DNA of 64,000 nt from UBA8514 sp034933685 (lineage in GTDB: Bacteria > Bacillota > Clostridia > Lachnospirales > Anaerotignaceae), in contig JAYFNB010000011.1 of assembly GCA_034933685.1 (NCBI GenBank), positions 1 through 64,000 of the forward strand, read 5' to 3'. Both the position numbers and the translations under genes were made by a program. The notes beneath the pieces are model-generated. The model did not search any database, had not been told where the DNA came from, and saw only the letters and a program-made list of their open reading frames with translations. Shown in pieces: positions 27,206 through 37,030 of the stretch (position 1 is the first letter of the stretch; each line of letters begins with the position of its first letter).

Positions 27206-28645
27206 ATGGCATTTTATCATGGAATATCAACAAGTCAACAATCCACAAGCGTAAGCACACCCGTTGTTGCAGCAAGTGGAATACCTTTTGTTGTAGGAAC
27301 AGCACCGGCACATACAGTGGGTGGAAAGATTAACGAAATTATACTTGTTAATACATATGCAGAAGCATTGGAGGCGTTGGGATATAGTGACGATTGGGAT
27401 ACATACACATTATGTGAAATGATATATTCCCAATTCAAATTATACGAGTGCGCACCGGTACTGTTTGTAAATGTATTAGATACAAGTAAGCACACAAAGG
27501 CTATTACTGCAACCGCTATAACAATTGAGAATGGACAAGCTAAACTACCAGTTGATTATTTAATTAATTCAGTAGTAGCAACAGCAGACGCAGGCGGGAC
27601 TACAACATATATAAAAGACACAGACTATACCGTTTTTTATGATGATGATAATTTGATATTGGAAGTCATTGAGGGCGGAACAATCACAGGTACAACAGTG
27701 TATGTTGCAGCAACAGCCATTGACGCAACAAAGGTTACTAAAGCGGATATAATAGGCGGTTATGATGTAACTACAGAAAAGACAAAAGGCCTTGAATTAA
27801 TCGAAAGTTGTTTTGCAAAATATAAAATTACGCCGGATCTTATTCTTGCGCCGGGGTGGAGCTATGATAGCGAAGTTGCTGCAATTATGCAGGCAAAGGC
27901 AAGCGGGATTAATGATCTTTTTGCAGCAAAGGCACTTATTGACGTTGATAGCAAGACAATAAAAAATTATAGAAATGTTGTTGAATGGAAAAATAACAAC
28001 AATATAACTAAAAAGGAACAGTTTTTATTTTGGCCGATGGTTACATTAGGCGGGCGTATATTCCATATGTCTACACAAATGGCAGGTGTTATTGCTAAAA
28101 CTGATAGCAGTAACGGAGATTGCCCAAGCGCAAGCCCATCAAACAAAGAAATGCAAATAGACGGACTTTGCACAGCAGATGGAAAAGAAATCTTACTGGA
28201 TATAACCCAAGCAAATTACCTTAATGCAAACGGTATTGCAACCTCAATTAATTTTATTGGTGGTTTTAAATCGTGGGGTAATGAAAGCGCAGCTTTTCCG
28301 TCAAGCACAGATGTAAAAGACTACTTTATTTGTGTAAGCCGTACATTTGATTGGGTGGCCAAAACTGCAATACAAACTTTTTGGAGTAAGCTTGATGGCA
28401 AAATGAACCGCCGTTTAATTGATAACGTGGTAGACACATTCAATATTTACCTTAATGGCCTTGTAAGTGAAGAGAAGATTTTAGGCGGGCGTATAGAGTG
28501 TATTAGTGAGGAAAACAGCTTAACGGATTTAATGGGCGGAAAAATTAAATTTCATGTGTATTTAACACCACCATCACCGGCAGAGGAAATGGAATTTATA
28601 TTTGAATATGATACAAGTTATATTCAAAGCGCATTGTCATTGTAA
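27206..28645 (+). CDS. contractile tail sheath protein
   Basis: A 479-residue sheath subunit. N-terminal FYHGISTSQQ..TPVVAASGIPFVVGTAP, central DIIGGYDVTTEKTKGLELIESCF, and C-terminal RTFDWVAKTAIQTFWSKLDGKMNRRLIDNVVDTFN followed by LGGRIECISEENS are the conserved order in P2/Mu-like sheaths. It shows the phage has a contractile tail. An insert near residues 110-170 looks like an extra surface domain. Confidence 0.95.
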   Translation: MAFYHGISTSQQSTSVSTPVVAASGIPFVVGTAPAHTVGGKINEIILVNTYAEALEALGYSDDWDTYTLCEMIYSQFKLYECAPVLFVNVLDTSKHTKAITATAITIENGQAKLPVDYLINSVVATADAGGTTTYIKDTDYTVFYDDDNLILEVIEGGTITGTTVYVAATAIDATKVTKADIIGGYDVTTEKTKGLELIESCFAKYKITPDLILAPGWSYDSEVAAIMQAKASGINDLFAAKALIDVDSKTIKNYRNVVEWKNNNNITKKEQFLFWPMVTLGGRIFHMSTQMAGVIAKTDSSNGDCPSASPSNKEMQIDGLCTADGKEILLDITQANYLNANGIATSINFIGGFKSWGNESAAFPSSTDVKDYFICVSRTFDWVAKTAIQTFWSKLDGKMNRRLIDNVVDTFNIYLNGLVSEEKILGGRIECISEENSLTDLMGGKIKFHVYLTPPSPAEEMEFIFEYDTSYIQSALSL

Positions 28646-28671
28646 TTAGGTATTGAAAGGAGGGAAAAGAA

Positions 28672-29187
28672 ATGAAAGTTGATGAAAGCATTATTAATTT
28701 TGCGGTATATGAAGATACAACCGAATTTTTGGGAATGGCAGAAGTGACACTTCCGGAAATTAGTAGAATTACGGCCGAAATTAGCGGGGCAGGAATAAAT
28801 GGCAGTTATAACGCACCGATTGTAGGACATTTTGAGGCTATGAGCATGACACTTAATTTTAAAACACCAAGCAAGGAACAATATAGCCTTTTTGAAAACA
28901 GAGTACACACGTTAGATTTGAGGGTAGCACAGCAACAGAGGGATCCGTCAACAGGAGTAATTAACACAGTTGCAGTAAAACACGTTGTAGGGGTAACACC
29001 GGTTAAATTATCGCCGGGAAAGGTTGCACCATCAAGCACGGCCGATGGGTCTGGAGAGTTTAGTGTTTCTTATTTTGCAACGTATATCGACGGTACCAAA
29101 GTAACAGAAATTGATTTATTAAATTTTATTTGTATTATAAATGGAATTGACGAGTTGGCCGACGTAAGAACGGCATTAGGTAAATAA
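28672..29187 (+). CDS. tail tube protein, P2 FII-like
   Basis: A 171-residue tube protein directly after the sheath. It has a beta-rich body with FLGMAEVTLPEISRITAEISGAGINGSYNAPIVGHFEAMSM split as expected and LDLRVAQQQRDPSTG. These hexamer-forming proteins line the tail. AGGAGGG ribosome site. Confidence 0.92.
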   Translation: MKVDESIINFAVYEDTTEFLGMAEVTLPEISRITAEISGAGINGSYNAPIVGHFEAMSMTLNFKTPSKEQYSLFENRVHTLDLRVAQQQRDPSTGVINTVAVKHVVGVTPVKLSPGKVAPSSTADGSGEFSVSYFATYIDGTKVTEIDLLNFICIINGIDELADVRTALGK

Positions 29188-29205
29188 TTAAGGGGGTAAA
29201 AGGAT

Positions 29206-29544
29206 ATGGAAGAAAACATGGACGTAGAAGTAGTGAAAGCAGCAGCAGAGGAAACAAGCGTTGTAATAGTTAAATTAAGAAAAGAATTTGAATTTGAGGG
29301 TATTACATACAATGAGTTCAAATTAGATTTTGATAGTTTAAAGGGCGTGGACTTTATCAAAATTGAAAAGGAAATGAATAGTTTGAATGAGTTTGCATTA
29401 TCCCCGGAAATTAGCCCGAACTATTGTGCAAGAATTGCAGCGAGAGCCGCAGGGGTACCGGCGGAGGTGATTATGAACCTATCCCTAAAGGATTTTAATA
29501 CTATCAAAAACAAGGCAAGGGATTTTTTAGCCGTTCTGGACTAA
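29206..29544 (+). CDS. tail assembly chaperone (short form)
   Basis: A 112-residue protein between tube and tape measure, the slot of lambda G / P2 E. An acidic N-terminus, then LRKEFEFEGITYNEFKLDFDSLKG and a helical end. It is also the 5' part of a frameshifted longer product: the heptamer T TTT TTA occurs at 29523-29529, near its stop. GGGGG lies upstream of the ATG. Confidence 0.88.
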   Translation: MEENMDVEVVKAAAEETSVVIVKLRKEFEFEGITYNEFKLDFDSLKGVDFIKIEKEMNSLNEFALSPEISPNYCARIAARAAGVPAEVIMNLSLKDFNTIKNKARDFLAVLD

Positions 29545-29693
29545 AAAGTCCGGGCAAGTGGTTTAGGCAAATGGCTTATATTATGGCAAAAAATACATAT
29601 ACAAGTTTGGATTTTTGGCTAAATGAAACAATTAACGGGCTAACAGAATGGATTAAAGACATTGAAGAAGTAGAGAAAAACAATAAAAAGTAA
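29206..29693 (+). CDS. tail assembly chaperone, -1 frameshift long form
   Basis: A -1 shift at 29523-29529 joins 108 residues of the first frame to 54 residues of the second (ending WIKDIEEVEKNNKK), giving 162 residues. The second frame has no good start of its own and fills the space before the tape-measure gene. The G/GT type of frameshifted chaperone is a long-established feature of tailed phages. The long form recruits tube subunits to the tape measure. Confidence 0.8.
29523..29553 (+). promoter_or_regulatory. programmed -1 frameshift signal
   Basis: Slippery T TTT TTA in the correct phase (GAT TTT TTA), a 6-base spacer, then a stem-loop CTGGACT/AGTCCGG (one G-U) with loop AAAA at 29536-29553. 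The stop of frame 0 lies inside the hairpin. Confidence 0.82.
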
Positions 29694-29721
29694 ACCGCAC
29701 TTTTAAAAGGTGGTGGGGAAA

Positions 29722-32700
29722 ATGGCGGGAAGCCGTAAGGAATTTGAGTTGCTATTTAAGTTAAGGGCCAGTTTAGGCGGTAACTTTTCAAGTAGCTTTA
29801 AGAGTGCAGACACCACCGTAAAAGGTTTACAAAACAGTCTTACGAAGATTAACAGCATACAAAGCAAAATATCTGGATACCAAAAGCAGACGCAGGCAAT
29901 AGAACAAAACAAAAGCAAATTAGAAGCCCTTACAAGAGAACATGAACGCTTACAAGCTGAAATGCAGGCGACGGAAAGTCCAAGTGAAGCATTACGGCAA
30001 AAGATGGTGCGTAACGAAACGCAAATGCAAACAGTTACAAACAGGATTAGAGGGCAAGAAACAGCACTGGAAAATTTGCAAGATGAATTGCAGGCGTCCG
30101 GGGTTAATACAGACAATTTAACAAGGAGTAATGAAAAATTACAAAAAAGCTATGACCAAATAAAGAAAAGTCAAGAAAATATTGCAAAAATAAGCCAGGC
30201 ACAGCAAAAAAATAGTGCTGCAATATCACAAACAAAAGGACAGATTACGAGCACGATAGGGCTTGCAACAGCGGCAGCAGCGGCACTATACGCAGGGCCG
30301 GTAAAGGCAGCCCAGGCGTTTGAAGCGCAGATGTCAACGGTTGGAGCAATTTCGGGAGCGTCTGCAACGGATTTAGAAAAATTAGCTAGCGCGGCAAAAG
30401 CCGCCGGACGTGAGACTAAGTTTTCAGCAAAAGAGAGTGGACAGGCTTTAGAGTACATGAGTATGGCCGGTTGGAAAACGCAACAAATGACAGATGGATT
30501 GCCGGGAGTTATGAACCTTGCGGCAGCGTCCGGTGAAGATTTAGCTAGTGTTTCCGGCATTGTAACTGGAGCGTTAAGTGCTTTTAAATTGCAGGCTAGT
30601 GATGCAGCCCATTTTTCTGATGTTTTAGCGCAGACATCAAGTAATTCAAACACAAATGTTGCGTTGTTAGGGGAGAGTTTTAAATATGCAGCCAGTACAG
30701 CGGGCGCGTTAAATTACAGTGTAGAAGATGTTTCAGTAGCATTGGGCCTTATGGCAAATAATAACATTGCAGGTAGTCAAAGTGGTACAAGCCTAAAGAA
30801 TTTACTCGCAAATTTAGCAAAGCCAACAGCCAAAATGTCCGCCACAATGTCAAAATTAAATATATCCCTTACAGATAGCAACGGAGAAATGAAGCCTTTA
30901 AATGAGTTATTAGTAGGAATGCGCGGATCTTTTGCAGGACTTAGTGAGGCGGAAAAAGCCGCGGCGGCGTCAACACTTGCAGGTAAAGAGGGAATGTCTG
31001 GGTTGCTTGCAATTATTAATACAAGTGATAAGGACTTTAATACATTAACCACTGCAATAAATGGTGCAGACGGGGCAGCACAACGAATGGCAGCAATAAG
31101 ACTTGACAATTACGAGGGGCAATTAACGTTGTGTAAATCCGCAATTGAAAGTTTTAACATTGCTATGGGCGAAGCCATGTTACCTATTATAACAGAGGGT
31201 ATAAAGAAAGTTACTGAAATTGTATCCACGGTTGCAGCATTTGCAGAGGAAAACCCGGAATTAATAAAAACAATTTTAAAGGTGAGCGCTGCATTAATTG
31301 GGTTTAAACTTGCGGGTTTAGGTATAAAGTTAGCTTTTTTAGAAATTAAAGGCGGCGTTTTAGGAGTACAAAAAACGTTTGAAATTTTCAAAGGTGGACT
31401 TGCGGCGCTTAAAGTTGGGGCTTTGGAGTTACCGGGGGTATTTACAAAGATTGGAGCTGCATTTGGAAAAGTTGGAGGCAGCGGCATAGGAAAGATGTTT
31501 ACCAAAGGATTTAAGGGAATAGGCGGAATTGTAATAAGGGCATTAGCGCCTATTACGGGAATTTTTACAAGAGCATTAGCACCAATTGGGAATATATTTG
31601 GTAAGATATTAGGCCCGGTTGGAAAAATATTTAGCCCGTTATTAAAAATTTTTGGTGCCATTGGTGGATTTTTAGGGCCGATATTACCGGCAGCGGCTGC
31701 AATCATGGCTATTATTGTTGCAATACAGCTTTTAACCGGTAATTTGGACAAGATCCGGGAAAAAGTAGGACAAATATTTGGAGAACAAGGGTTAGCAGTA
31801 TTTGACGGCATTGTAAATGCTATTAATACAGTTAAAAATGTACTTATGGGGGCGTTTAGTGACAGCAATTTAGACGCAGCCAGAGAAAAAATAAACGGTA
31901 TATTTGGGCCGCAGGGTGTAGCTGTATTTAATGGAGCAATTACAATATTAAAGGCCGTTGGCGGTGCATTTATGAATATTTGGAATACAATTAATACTTA
32001 TGTAACGCCACTTGTGCAACAGTTATTTAATTATGTTGTTAATGTAGTATTGCCGGCAGTAGGTGCAAAGTTCGCAGAGTGGGCCCCCACAATATCAGCA
32101 ATAATAACTGGATTAGGACAGGGCATTAGCGCTGTAATAATGTTTGTATCTTCCGTAATAAGTGTTGCATTACCAGTGATAAAGGCGATATTTGAAAACG
32201 CTTTTAGTGCTATAGGTACGGTGATAGGTTCTATTTTAGGCATATTTGAGGGAGTTATAAATGTAATAAAAGGTGTTTTCACAGGTGATATTGAGACTGT
32301 ATTAGAGGGCATAAAAGGCATATTTAAAAGCATATTTGAGGGCATAGAAGCCGTAGCAATGGCGCCAATAAATGCAATCAAAGACGGTATTGGCGGTTTA
32401 ATAGACAAAATAAGAGGCGTTAAAGACGAAAAAATAGAGGGTCCAACAGACACAAGCACCGGTAAAAGAGTAAACGGATTTGCAAAAGGTACGGCATTTA
32501 CACCGAATACTTTTATTGCAGGTGAAGAGGGGCCGGAATTAATAACAGGTGCGGCGGGTAGAAAAGTATTTACAGCAGCACAAACGAAAAAAATATTTGC
32601 AAACATAAATACAAGCAGAAGCGAAAGAACATTACCATTTTCGGGAAGCACAACAGGCGGCGGAAGTAAGGGCGAAAAGAACATTCAATTTAGCTACAGC

Positions 32701-32838
32701 CCGACAGTTATTGTTGACGGAAGCAGGCCTAACGATTTGGAACAAAAGCTTGATGAAAATAACGAAAAAATGTTTAAAAATTTTAAGCAATGGCTAAAGG
32801 ACGCAGAAGAGGACGAAAGGCGGCTAGTATATGCTTAA
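29722..32838 (+). CDS. tail tape measure protein
   Basis: A 1038-residue protein that sets tail length. Residues 1-160 are coiled coil (repeated Lys/Glu/Gln heptads). A TP901-type core follows (VGAISGASATDLEKLASAAKAAGRETKFSAKE.. near 200-230, LEYMSMAGWKTQQMTDGLPGVM near 243-265). Hydrophobic stretches near 500-680 suggest membrane-interacting segments. The C-terminal part ends with GEEGPELITG and a helical tail. ATG 29722 after AGGTGGTGGGG. Confidence 0.94.
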   Translation: MAGSRKEFELLFKLRASLGGNFSSSFKSADTTVKGLQNSLTKINSIQSKISGYQKQTQAIEQNKSKLEALTREHERLQAEMQATESPSEALRQKMVRNETQMQTVTNRIRGQETALENLQDELQASGVNTDNLTRSNEKLQKSYDQIKKSQENIAKISQAQQKNSAAISQTKGQITSTIGLATAAAAALYAGPVKAAQAFEAQMSTVGAISGASATDLEKLASAAKAAGRETKFSAKESGQALEYMSMAGWKTQQMTDGLPGVMNLAAASGEDLASVSGIVTGALSAFKLQASDAAHFSDVLAQTSSNSNTNVALLGESFKYAASTAGALNYSVEDVSVALGLMANNNIAGSQSGTSLKNLLANLAKPTAKMSATMSKLNISLTDSNGEMKPLNELLVGMRGSFAGLSEAEKAAAASTLAGKEGMSGLLAIINTSDKDFNTLTTAINGADGAAQRMAAIRLDNYEGQLTLCKSAIESFNIAMGEAMLPIITEGIKKVTEIVSTVAAFAEENPELIKTILKVSAALIGFKLAGLGIKLAFLEIKGGVLGVQKTFEIFKGGLAALKVGALELPGVFTKIGAAFGKVGGSGIGKMFTKGFKGIGGIVIRALAPITGIFTRALAPIGNIFGKILGPVGKIFSPLLKIFGAIGGFLGPILPAAAAIMAIIVAIQLLTGNLDKIREKVGQIFGEQGLAVFDGIVNAINTVKNVLMGAFSDSNLDAAREKINGIFGPQGVAVFNGAITILKAVGGAFMNIWNTINTYVTPLVQQLFNYVVNVVLPAVGAKFAEWAPTISAIITGLGQGISAVIMFVSSVISVALPVIKAIFENAFSAIGTVIGSILGIFEGVINVIKGVFTGDIETVLEGIKGIFKSIFEGIEAVAMAPINAIKDGIGGLIDKIRGVKDEKIEGPTDTSTGKRVNGFAKGTAFTPNTFIAGEEGPELITGAAGRKVFTAAQTKKIFANINTSRSERTLPFSGSTTGGGSKGEKNIQFSYSPTVIVDGSRPNDLEQKLDENNEKMFKNFKQWLKDAEEDERRLVYA

Positions 32839-33040
32839 TACATACACAACAATATCCGGTGATACATGGGACATTATAAGTTATAAAATTTATGGTAATT
32901 GTATGTACATGGATCAGTTAATAAAAGCAAATGAAGAACATGCAGAAACCGTTATTTTCTCTGCCGGGGTTGTAATTACAGCCCCGGAAATTGAAATAAG
33001 TACAGAGGTGGCGGAAACATTGCCGCCGTGGAAGCGGTGA
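32831..33040 (+). CDS. LysM-like tail protein, gpX type
   Basis: A 69-residue protein with GDTWDIISYKIYGNCMYMDQLIKAN, the core of a LysM domain, then VVITAPEI. Tail protein X of P2-like phages has this form and sits between tape measure and the hub protein gpD. Overlaps the tape-measure end by 8 bases. Confidence 0.85.
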   Translation: MLNTYTTISGDTWDIISYKIYGNCMYMDQLIKANEEHAETVIFSAGVVITAPEIEISTEVAETLPPWKR

Positions 33041-33044
33041 TTAA

Positions 33045-34346
33045 ATGGACATTAAAAAAGGTGACAAAGTAACGGTAAACGGCACACCGTTTTATACAAG
33101 TTACGGAGGGGCGCCCGGTACCAAATTGGAAAATTATAGCGGTACCGTAACATATTTAAACGAGAAAGAGGGGGTGCCATATCCGGTACACGTAGACACA
33201 AAAGGTTGGTTTTCAGAAGAAGCTATAAGTAAAATCACAGTAACCCAACAACAGACAACAGTCACGGCGGCAAAAAGGATTGTGACCGAAATGGTCACGG
33301 AGAAAAAAAGAGAAGCCCGCCGGGTAGAGTTGACCGTTATATTTCAAGGTGCTGACATTACCAAGACATTGAATAATTACCTTAACAGTTTTTCCTATAC
33401 AGACAACAGCGAGGATAAAGCAGACGATTTGAATATATCAATTGATGATCGTGACAATGAATGGTTAAGGTGGTTGAAAGCTGACAACGTGTTAAAAATT
33501 AAAGGGGCTACAATATCCGCAGCCATTATTTATAAAAACCATAATGACACGGGAAAAGAAAAAGTTTTAGATTGCGGAGTTTTTGAGGTTGACACTGTAA
33601 ATGTTGATGGGCCGCCGCAAAAATTGACGTTTAAGGCGTCGAGCATTTCGGCAGCAAGTAAGATACGAACAGAAAAGAAAACAAAAGCATGGGAGGGCTA
33701 CAGCTTGCAGGGAATTGCCGCAGAGGTTGCCCAAAATGCCGGATACACATTACTTTTTGAAAGTGGGTACAATCCACAATATAACCGAAAAGAACAAGTC
33801 GACAAGTCGGATATAGTTTTTATTAAGGCATTATGCAAAGACGCCGGTATAACGTTAAAAGTAACAAATAACATGTTGATATTATACGACCAAGAGGCCT
33901 ACGAAGCAAAAGAGGCAGTTTTTACAATTGACCGCACGGCAGGCGGATACAACAATTATAGTTTTAGCACAAGTAGCAATGATACAAGCTATGTTAAGTG
34001 CCATGTGAGTTATACGGATCCGGAAACCAAAAAGACAATTGAGGCTACATATTCAGCGCCGGGGGCAGCAGAGGACGGACAAACGTTTGAAGTAAGTGAC
34101 ATAAAGGTTACAAGCCAAGGGGAAGCCCTTGAAATTGCAGAAAAACGGTTGCGAGAGAAAAACAAAGGTGAGTATGAGGCGAGTTTTGATGTTCCGGGAA
34201 ATCCGGATTTAGTTGTTGGGATTACAGTAAATATTAAAAACTTTGGGGCATTTGATGGCAAATACATTGTAACAACAGCAACGCACAACGTAACGGGTGG
34301 ATACAAAACAAGCCTAAAAATGACTAGAACAATGGAGGGATATTAA
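33045..34346 (+). CDS. baseplate hub protein, gpD-like
   Basis: A 433-residue hub. An N-terminal SH3-like strand region (KKGDKVTVNGTPFYTSYGGAPGTK, about 4-60) precedes the gpD body: SFSYTDNSEDKADDLNISIDDRD, VDGPPQKLTFKASSIS, LQGIAAEVAQNAGYTL, and C-terminal GEALEIAEKRLREKNKGEYEASFDVPGNPDLVVG. Forms the ring under the tail tube. The N-terminal addition is not usual for all gpD proteins and may bind cell wall. Confidence 0.88.
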   Translation: MDIKKGDKVTVNGTPFYTSYGGAPGTKLENYSGTVTYLNEKEGVPYPVHVDTKGWFSEEAISKITVTQQQTTVTAAKRIVTEMVTEKKREARRVELTVIFQGADITKTLNNYLNSFSYTDNSEDKADDLNISIDDRDNEWLRWLKADNVLKIKGATISAAIIYKNHNDTGKEKVLDCGVFEVDTVNVDGPPQKLTFKASSISAASKIRTEKKTKAWEGYSLQGIAAEVAQNAGYTLLFESGYNPQYNRKEQVDKSDIVFIKALCKDAGITLKVTNNMLILYDQEAYEAKEAVFTIDRTAGGYNNYSFSTSSNDTSYVKCHVSYTDPETKKTIEATYSAPGAAEDGQTFEVSDIKVTSQGEALEIAEKRLREKNKGEYEASFDVPGNPDLVVGITVNIKNFGAFDGKYIVTTATHNVTGGYKTSLKMTRTMEGY

Positions 34347-34349
34347 AAG

Positions 34350-34547
34350 ATGATAGAAACAAGGATAGGTTATATATCAGCTTATAACGAAACTAAAAAA
34401 ACATATCGTGTTAATTTCCCTAAATTGGGATATGTAAGCGGGGAGATATTAGCCGTAAACAATCAAAGTTTTGAAATTGATACGCAAGTATTGTGCCTTT
34501 ATTCCGCAGAGGGTGACGGTTTTATATTAGGCAAGATCGGGGCGTGA
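34350..34547 (+). CDS. small OB-fold baseplate protein, gpV/spike-like
   Basis: A 65-residue all-beta protein (IGYISAYNETKKTYRVNFPKLGYVSGEILAV..QVLCLYSAEGDGFILGKIG), the pattern of the OB-fold base of spike proteins, but with no C-terminal spike. Lies between hub and gp25-like genes. Confidence 0.65.
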   Translation: MIETRIGYISAYNETKKTYRVNFPKLGYVSGEILAVNNQSFEIDTQVLCLYSAEGDGFILGKIGA

Positions 34548-34553
34548 TTATGT

Positions 34554-34955
34554 ATGACAATTGGCACGTTAGGAGATCAAATTGTATTTGAAGTGACGCC
34601 AAAATCTGTAAAAACACTGAATAATATTAAGTGGAGTAGCGGCGCCAAATATGCAGAAATTGACCGATATTTAAAAGATCCTTTAATAGAATTTCAAGGG
34701 TGCGAACTAGAAAGTATAACGTTTAGCGTTCAATTAAATGCAGCACTAGGAGTAAACCCATTAAATGAGTATATAAAATTTCTAAAGGCTATGCGAAACG
34801 GTGAGGCAATGCGGTTTGTTTTAGGGTGGAAAGCCTACGGAAAAAACAAATGGGTTATTGAAAGGCTGACAAGTAACCTTGAAAAGTATGACAATTTTGG
34901 GAACCTTTTATATTGTACTTTTGATGTGACATTGAAAGAATACGCCGCAAGATAG
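34554..34955 (+). CDS. tail protein, gpU-like
   Basis: A 133-residue beta protein with SSGAKYAEIDRYLKDPLIEFQGCELESITFSVQLN and LKEYAAR at the end, typical of P2 gpU-like tail proteins. Starts ATG, six bases after the previous stop. Confidence 0.8.
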   Translation: MTIGTLGDQIVFEVTPKSVKTLNNIKWSSGAKYAEIDRYLKDPLIEFQGCELESITFSVQLNAALGVNPLNEYIKFLKAMRNGEAMRFVLGWKAYGKNKWVIERLTSNLEKYDNFGNLLYCTFDVTLKEYAAR

Positions 34956-34968
34956 GAGGTATTACAAA

Positions 34969-35286
34969 ATGATATATACAATATCTGCCCAACCGCTTAG
35001 TAATATTGCTATTATGCCAGAAAATACAGTTGTTGAGGTAATCCAAAATGTAAATATGATTTTATCAACGGCAAATTATAGTTGCCCGTTATATAGAGAA
35101 TTTGGAATAAATCTAAGTTTTATAGATGATCCAGAACCGGCAGCACGTAGTTTTTTGATTGCGGAAATATACGACAAAATTGAAGAATACGAACCACGGG
35201 CAGAGGTGAAAAACGTAACATTTAAAGCAGGAAGCCGGCCGGGGCAATATGTGCCGGTAGTGGAGGTGGCTATTAAAAATGAGTGA
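34969..35286 (+). CDS. baseplate protein, gp25/gpW family
   Basis: A 105-residue wedge protein with LYREFGINLSFIDDPEPAARSFLIAEIYDKIEEYEPRAEV, the gp25-like core. It joins baseplate wedge to sheath. Overlaps baseplate J by 8 bases. Confidence 0.88.
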   Translation: MIYTISAQPLSNIAIMPENTVVEVIQNVNMILSTANYSCPLYREFGINLSFIDDPEPAARSFLIAEIYDKIEEYEPRAEVKNVTFKAGSRPGQYVPVVEVAIKNE

Positions 35287-36385
35287 TATTAATTTTGTTG
35301 AAACAGATCCGGAAACAATTGTTTCTGAAATGGTGGCAACATTTGAAGCCACGGCGGGGCGTACATTATCACCGGCAGATCCATACAAAATATTGATAAT
35401 GTGGGCAGCAAATATTATTGCGCAGGAAAGAACACTAATAAATCAATCGGCGCGAAAGAACTTATTAATGTATGCAACGGGGGAGTATTTAGACGCGTTG
35501 GCCGAATTATTCCACGACTGTACAAGACTTGCAGCAGAACCCGCAGTTGTAACAATGCGTTTTTACATATCAGCAGCACAGGCGGCAGCCATAAAGATAA
35601 AGGCAGGTACAAGGGTAACGGCGGACAATGAAATTTATTTTGCAACGAAAACCGATTGCACAATAAATGCCGGGGCGTTATATGCGGACGTGGTAGCAGA
35701 ATGTATTACAGCAGGAGCGACGGGGAACGGCTATGAAATAGGGCAAATTAGCACATTAGTAGATGTATTTAATTATTACCAAAGCTGCACAAATACGACC
35801 GTAAGCGAGGGCGGCAGCGACGAGGAAACAGACGCAGAATTTTACGAGCGTATAAAATTAAGTAATGACACATGGAGTACAGCAGGGCCGGGAAATGCGT
35901 ATATTTATTATGCAAAAAGCGTGTCAAATACTATTGCTGATGTTAAGCCAGTGTCAGAAAATCCGGGGGAAGTAGATGTTTATATATTACTTGACGGAGG
36001 GGAGATACCGGGAGAGGCGCTATTAGCAGAGGTAGAAACCGCACTAAGTGCCGACAAAGTAAGGCCGCTAACGGATAAGGTAATAGTAAAGGCTGCCAAT
36101 GCTATTAATTACAATATTAATTTGACGTATTATATAGACGGTGACGACGAGGGACTGACGCAAGAAATAGAAGCAGCAGTTACAGAAGCAATTGAGGAAT
36201 TTAAAACGTGGCAGTGTGCGAAGATGGGAAGAGACATAAACCCGTCACGGCTTGTAAGTCTAATTATGGCAGCAGGCGTAAAACGAGTTGAAATTACAGA
36301 GCCGGTGTTTTTAAGCGTTGCGAATAGTGCGGTTGCAATATGCGTAACTGAAACGGCACTGAATGGGGGCGTGGAAGATGAATAG
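35279..36385 (+). CDS. baseplate assembly protein J
   Basis: A 368-residue wedge protein. ILIMWAANIIAQERTLINQSARKNLLMYATGEYLDALAELF near the N-terminus and ETDAEFYERIKLSNDTWSTAGPGNAYIYYAKSV with EVDVYILLDGGEIPG in the middle are the family signatures. Co-translated with gp25 and gpI. Confidence 0.93.
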   Translation: MSDINFVETDPETIVSEMVATFEATAGRTLSPADPYKILIMWAANIIAQERTLINQSARKNLLMYATGEYLDALAELFHDCTRLAAEPAVVTMRFYISAAQAAAIKIKAGTRVTADNEIYFATKTDCTINAGALYADVVAECITAGATGNGYEIGQISTLVDVFNYYQSCTNTTVSEGGSDEETDAEFYERIKLSNDTWSTAGPGNAYIYYAKSVSNTIADVKPVSENPGEVDVYILLDGGEIPGEALLAEVETALSADKVRPLTDKVIVKAANAINYNINLTYYIDGDDEGLTQEIEAAVTEAIEEFKTWQCAKMGRDINPSRLVSLIMAAGVKRVEITEPVFLSVANSAVAICVTETALNGGVEDE

Positions 36386-37028
36386 TATTAATGATATTAA
36401 TTATTTAACATTGCTGCCGGAAAGCTTGACATTTGACACTGACATAGTGGCATTTGCAACAGCATTTAATGAGCAGATAACAAAAGTTATGCAATTAATC
36501 AAAAACGATATTATTTATTTTTATATAGATAATTTGTCGGAAGAGGTTTTAAATGTTTTGGCCAAAGATTTAAAAGTAGATTGGTACAATTCAAGTTATG
36601 ACATTGAAACAAAGCGAACTGTTATTAAAAATGCTGTAAAGGTACACAAATACAAGGGCACACCCTATGCAGTACAAACGGCAGTAAATAGCGTGTTACC
36701 GGGCACGAGCATAAAGGAATGGCCAGAATATGACGGACAGCCTTATAAATTTAAAATAGATTTAGAGGCAGGCAAAAAGGGCTTTAACAGTGAACAGGTA
36801 AACACAATACTGCGACAAGTTGATTTTTATAAAAATAAGCGCAGTCATTTAGACGCAGTAAGCGCTAACATAACAAGCAATGCGGGGATATACAACGCAG
36901 CCATGCCGTCAGCAGGTGTAACAATTGAAATAGAACCATACACCGTAGGAAGTTATACAGCATTGGCAGCACAGGCAAGCGTTGCGGGGCTTATAATTCC
37001 GCTATATGTGACGGTAGAGGGGGTTTAA
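36378..37028 (+). CDS. tail protein I
   Basis: A 216-residue baseplate protein. FNEQITKVMQLIKNDIIYFYIDNLSEEVLNVLAKDLKVDWY and KRTVIKNAVKVHKYKGTPYAVQTAVN fit P2 gpI. ATG 36378 overlaps the end of J by 8 bases and follows GGGGGCGTGG. Confidence 0.9.
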   Translation: MNSINDINYLTLLPESLTFDTDIVAFATAFNEQITKVMQLIKNDIIYFYIDNLSEEVLNVLAKDLKVDWYNSSYDIETKRTVIKNAVKVHKYKGTPYAVQTAVNSVLPGTSIKEWPEYDGQPYKFKIDLEAGKKGFNSEQVNTILRQVDFYKNKRSHLDAVSANITSNAGIYNAAMPSAGVTIEIEPYTVGSYTALAAQASVAGLIIPLYVTVEGV

Positions 37029-37030
37029 AG

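Noticed and set aside
31110..32684. Long open frames antisense to the tape-measure gene (up to about 250 codons)
   Set aside because: They mirror the codon bias of a large Ala/Gly/Ile-rich gene, have no ribosome sites and give low-complexity Pro/Ile/Asn/Ser-rich products.
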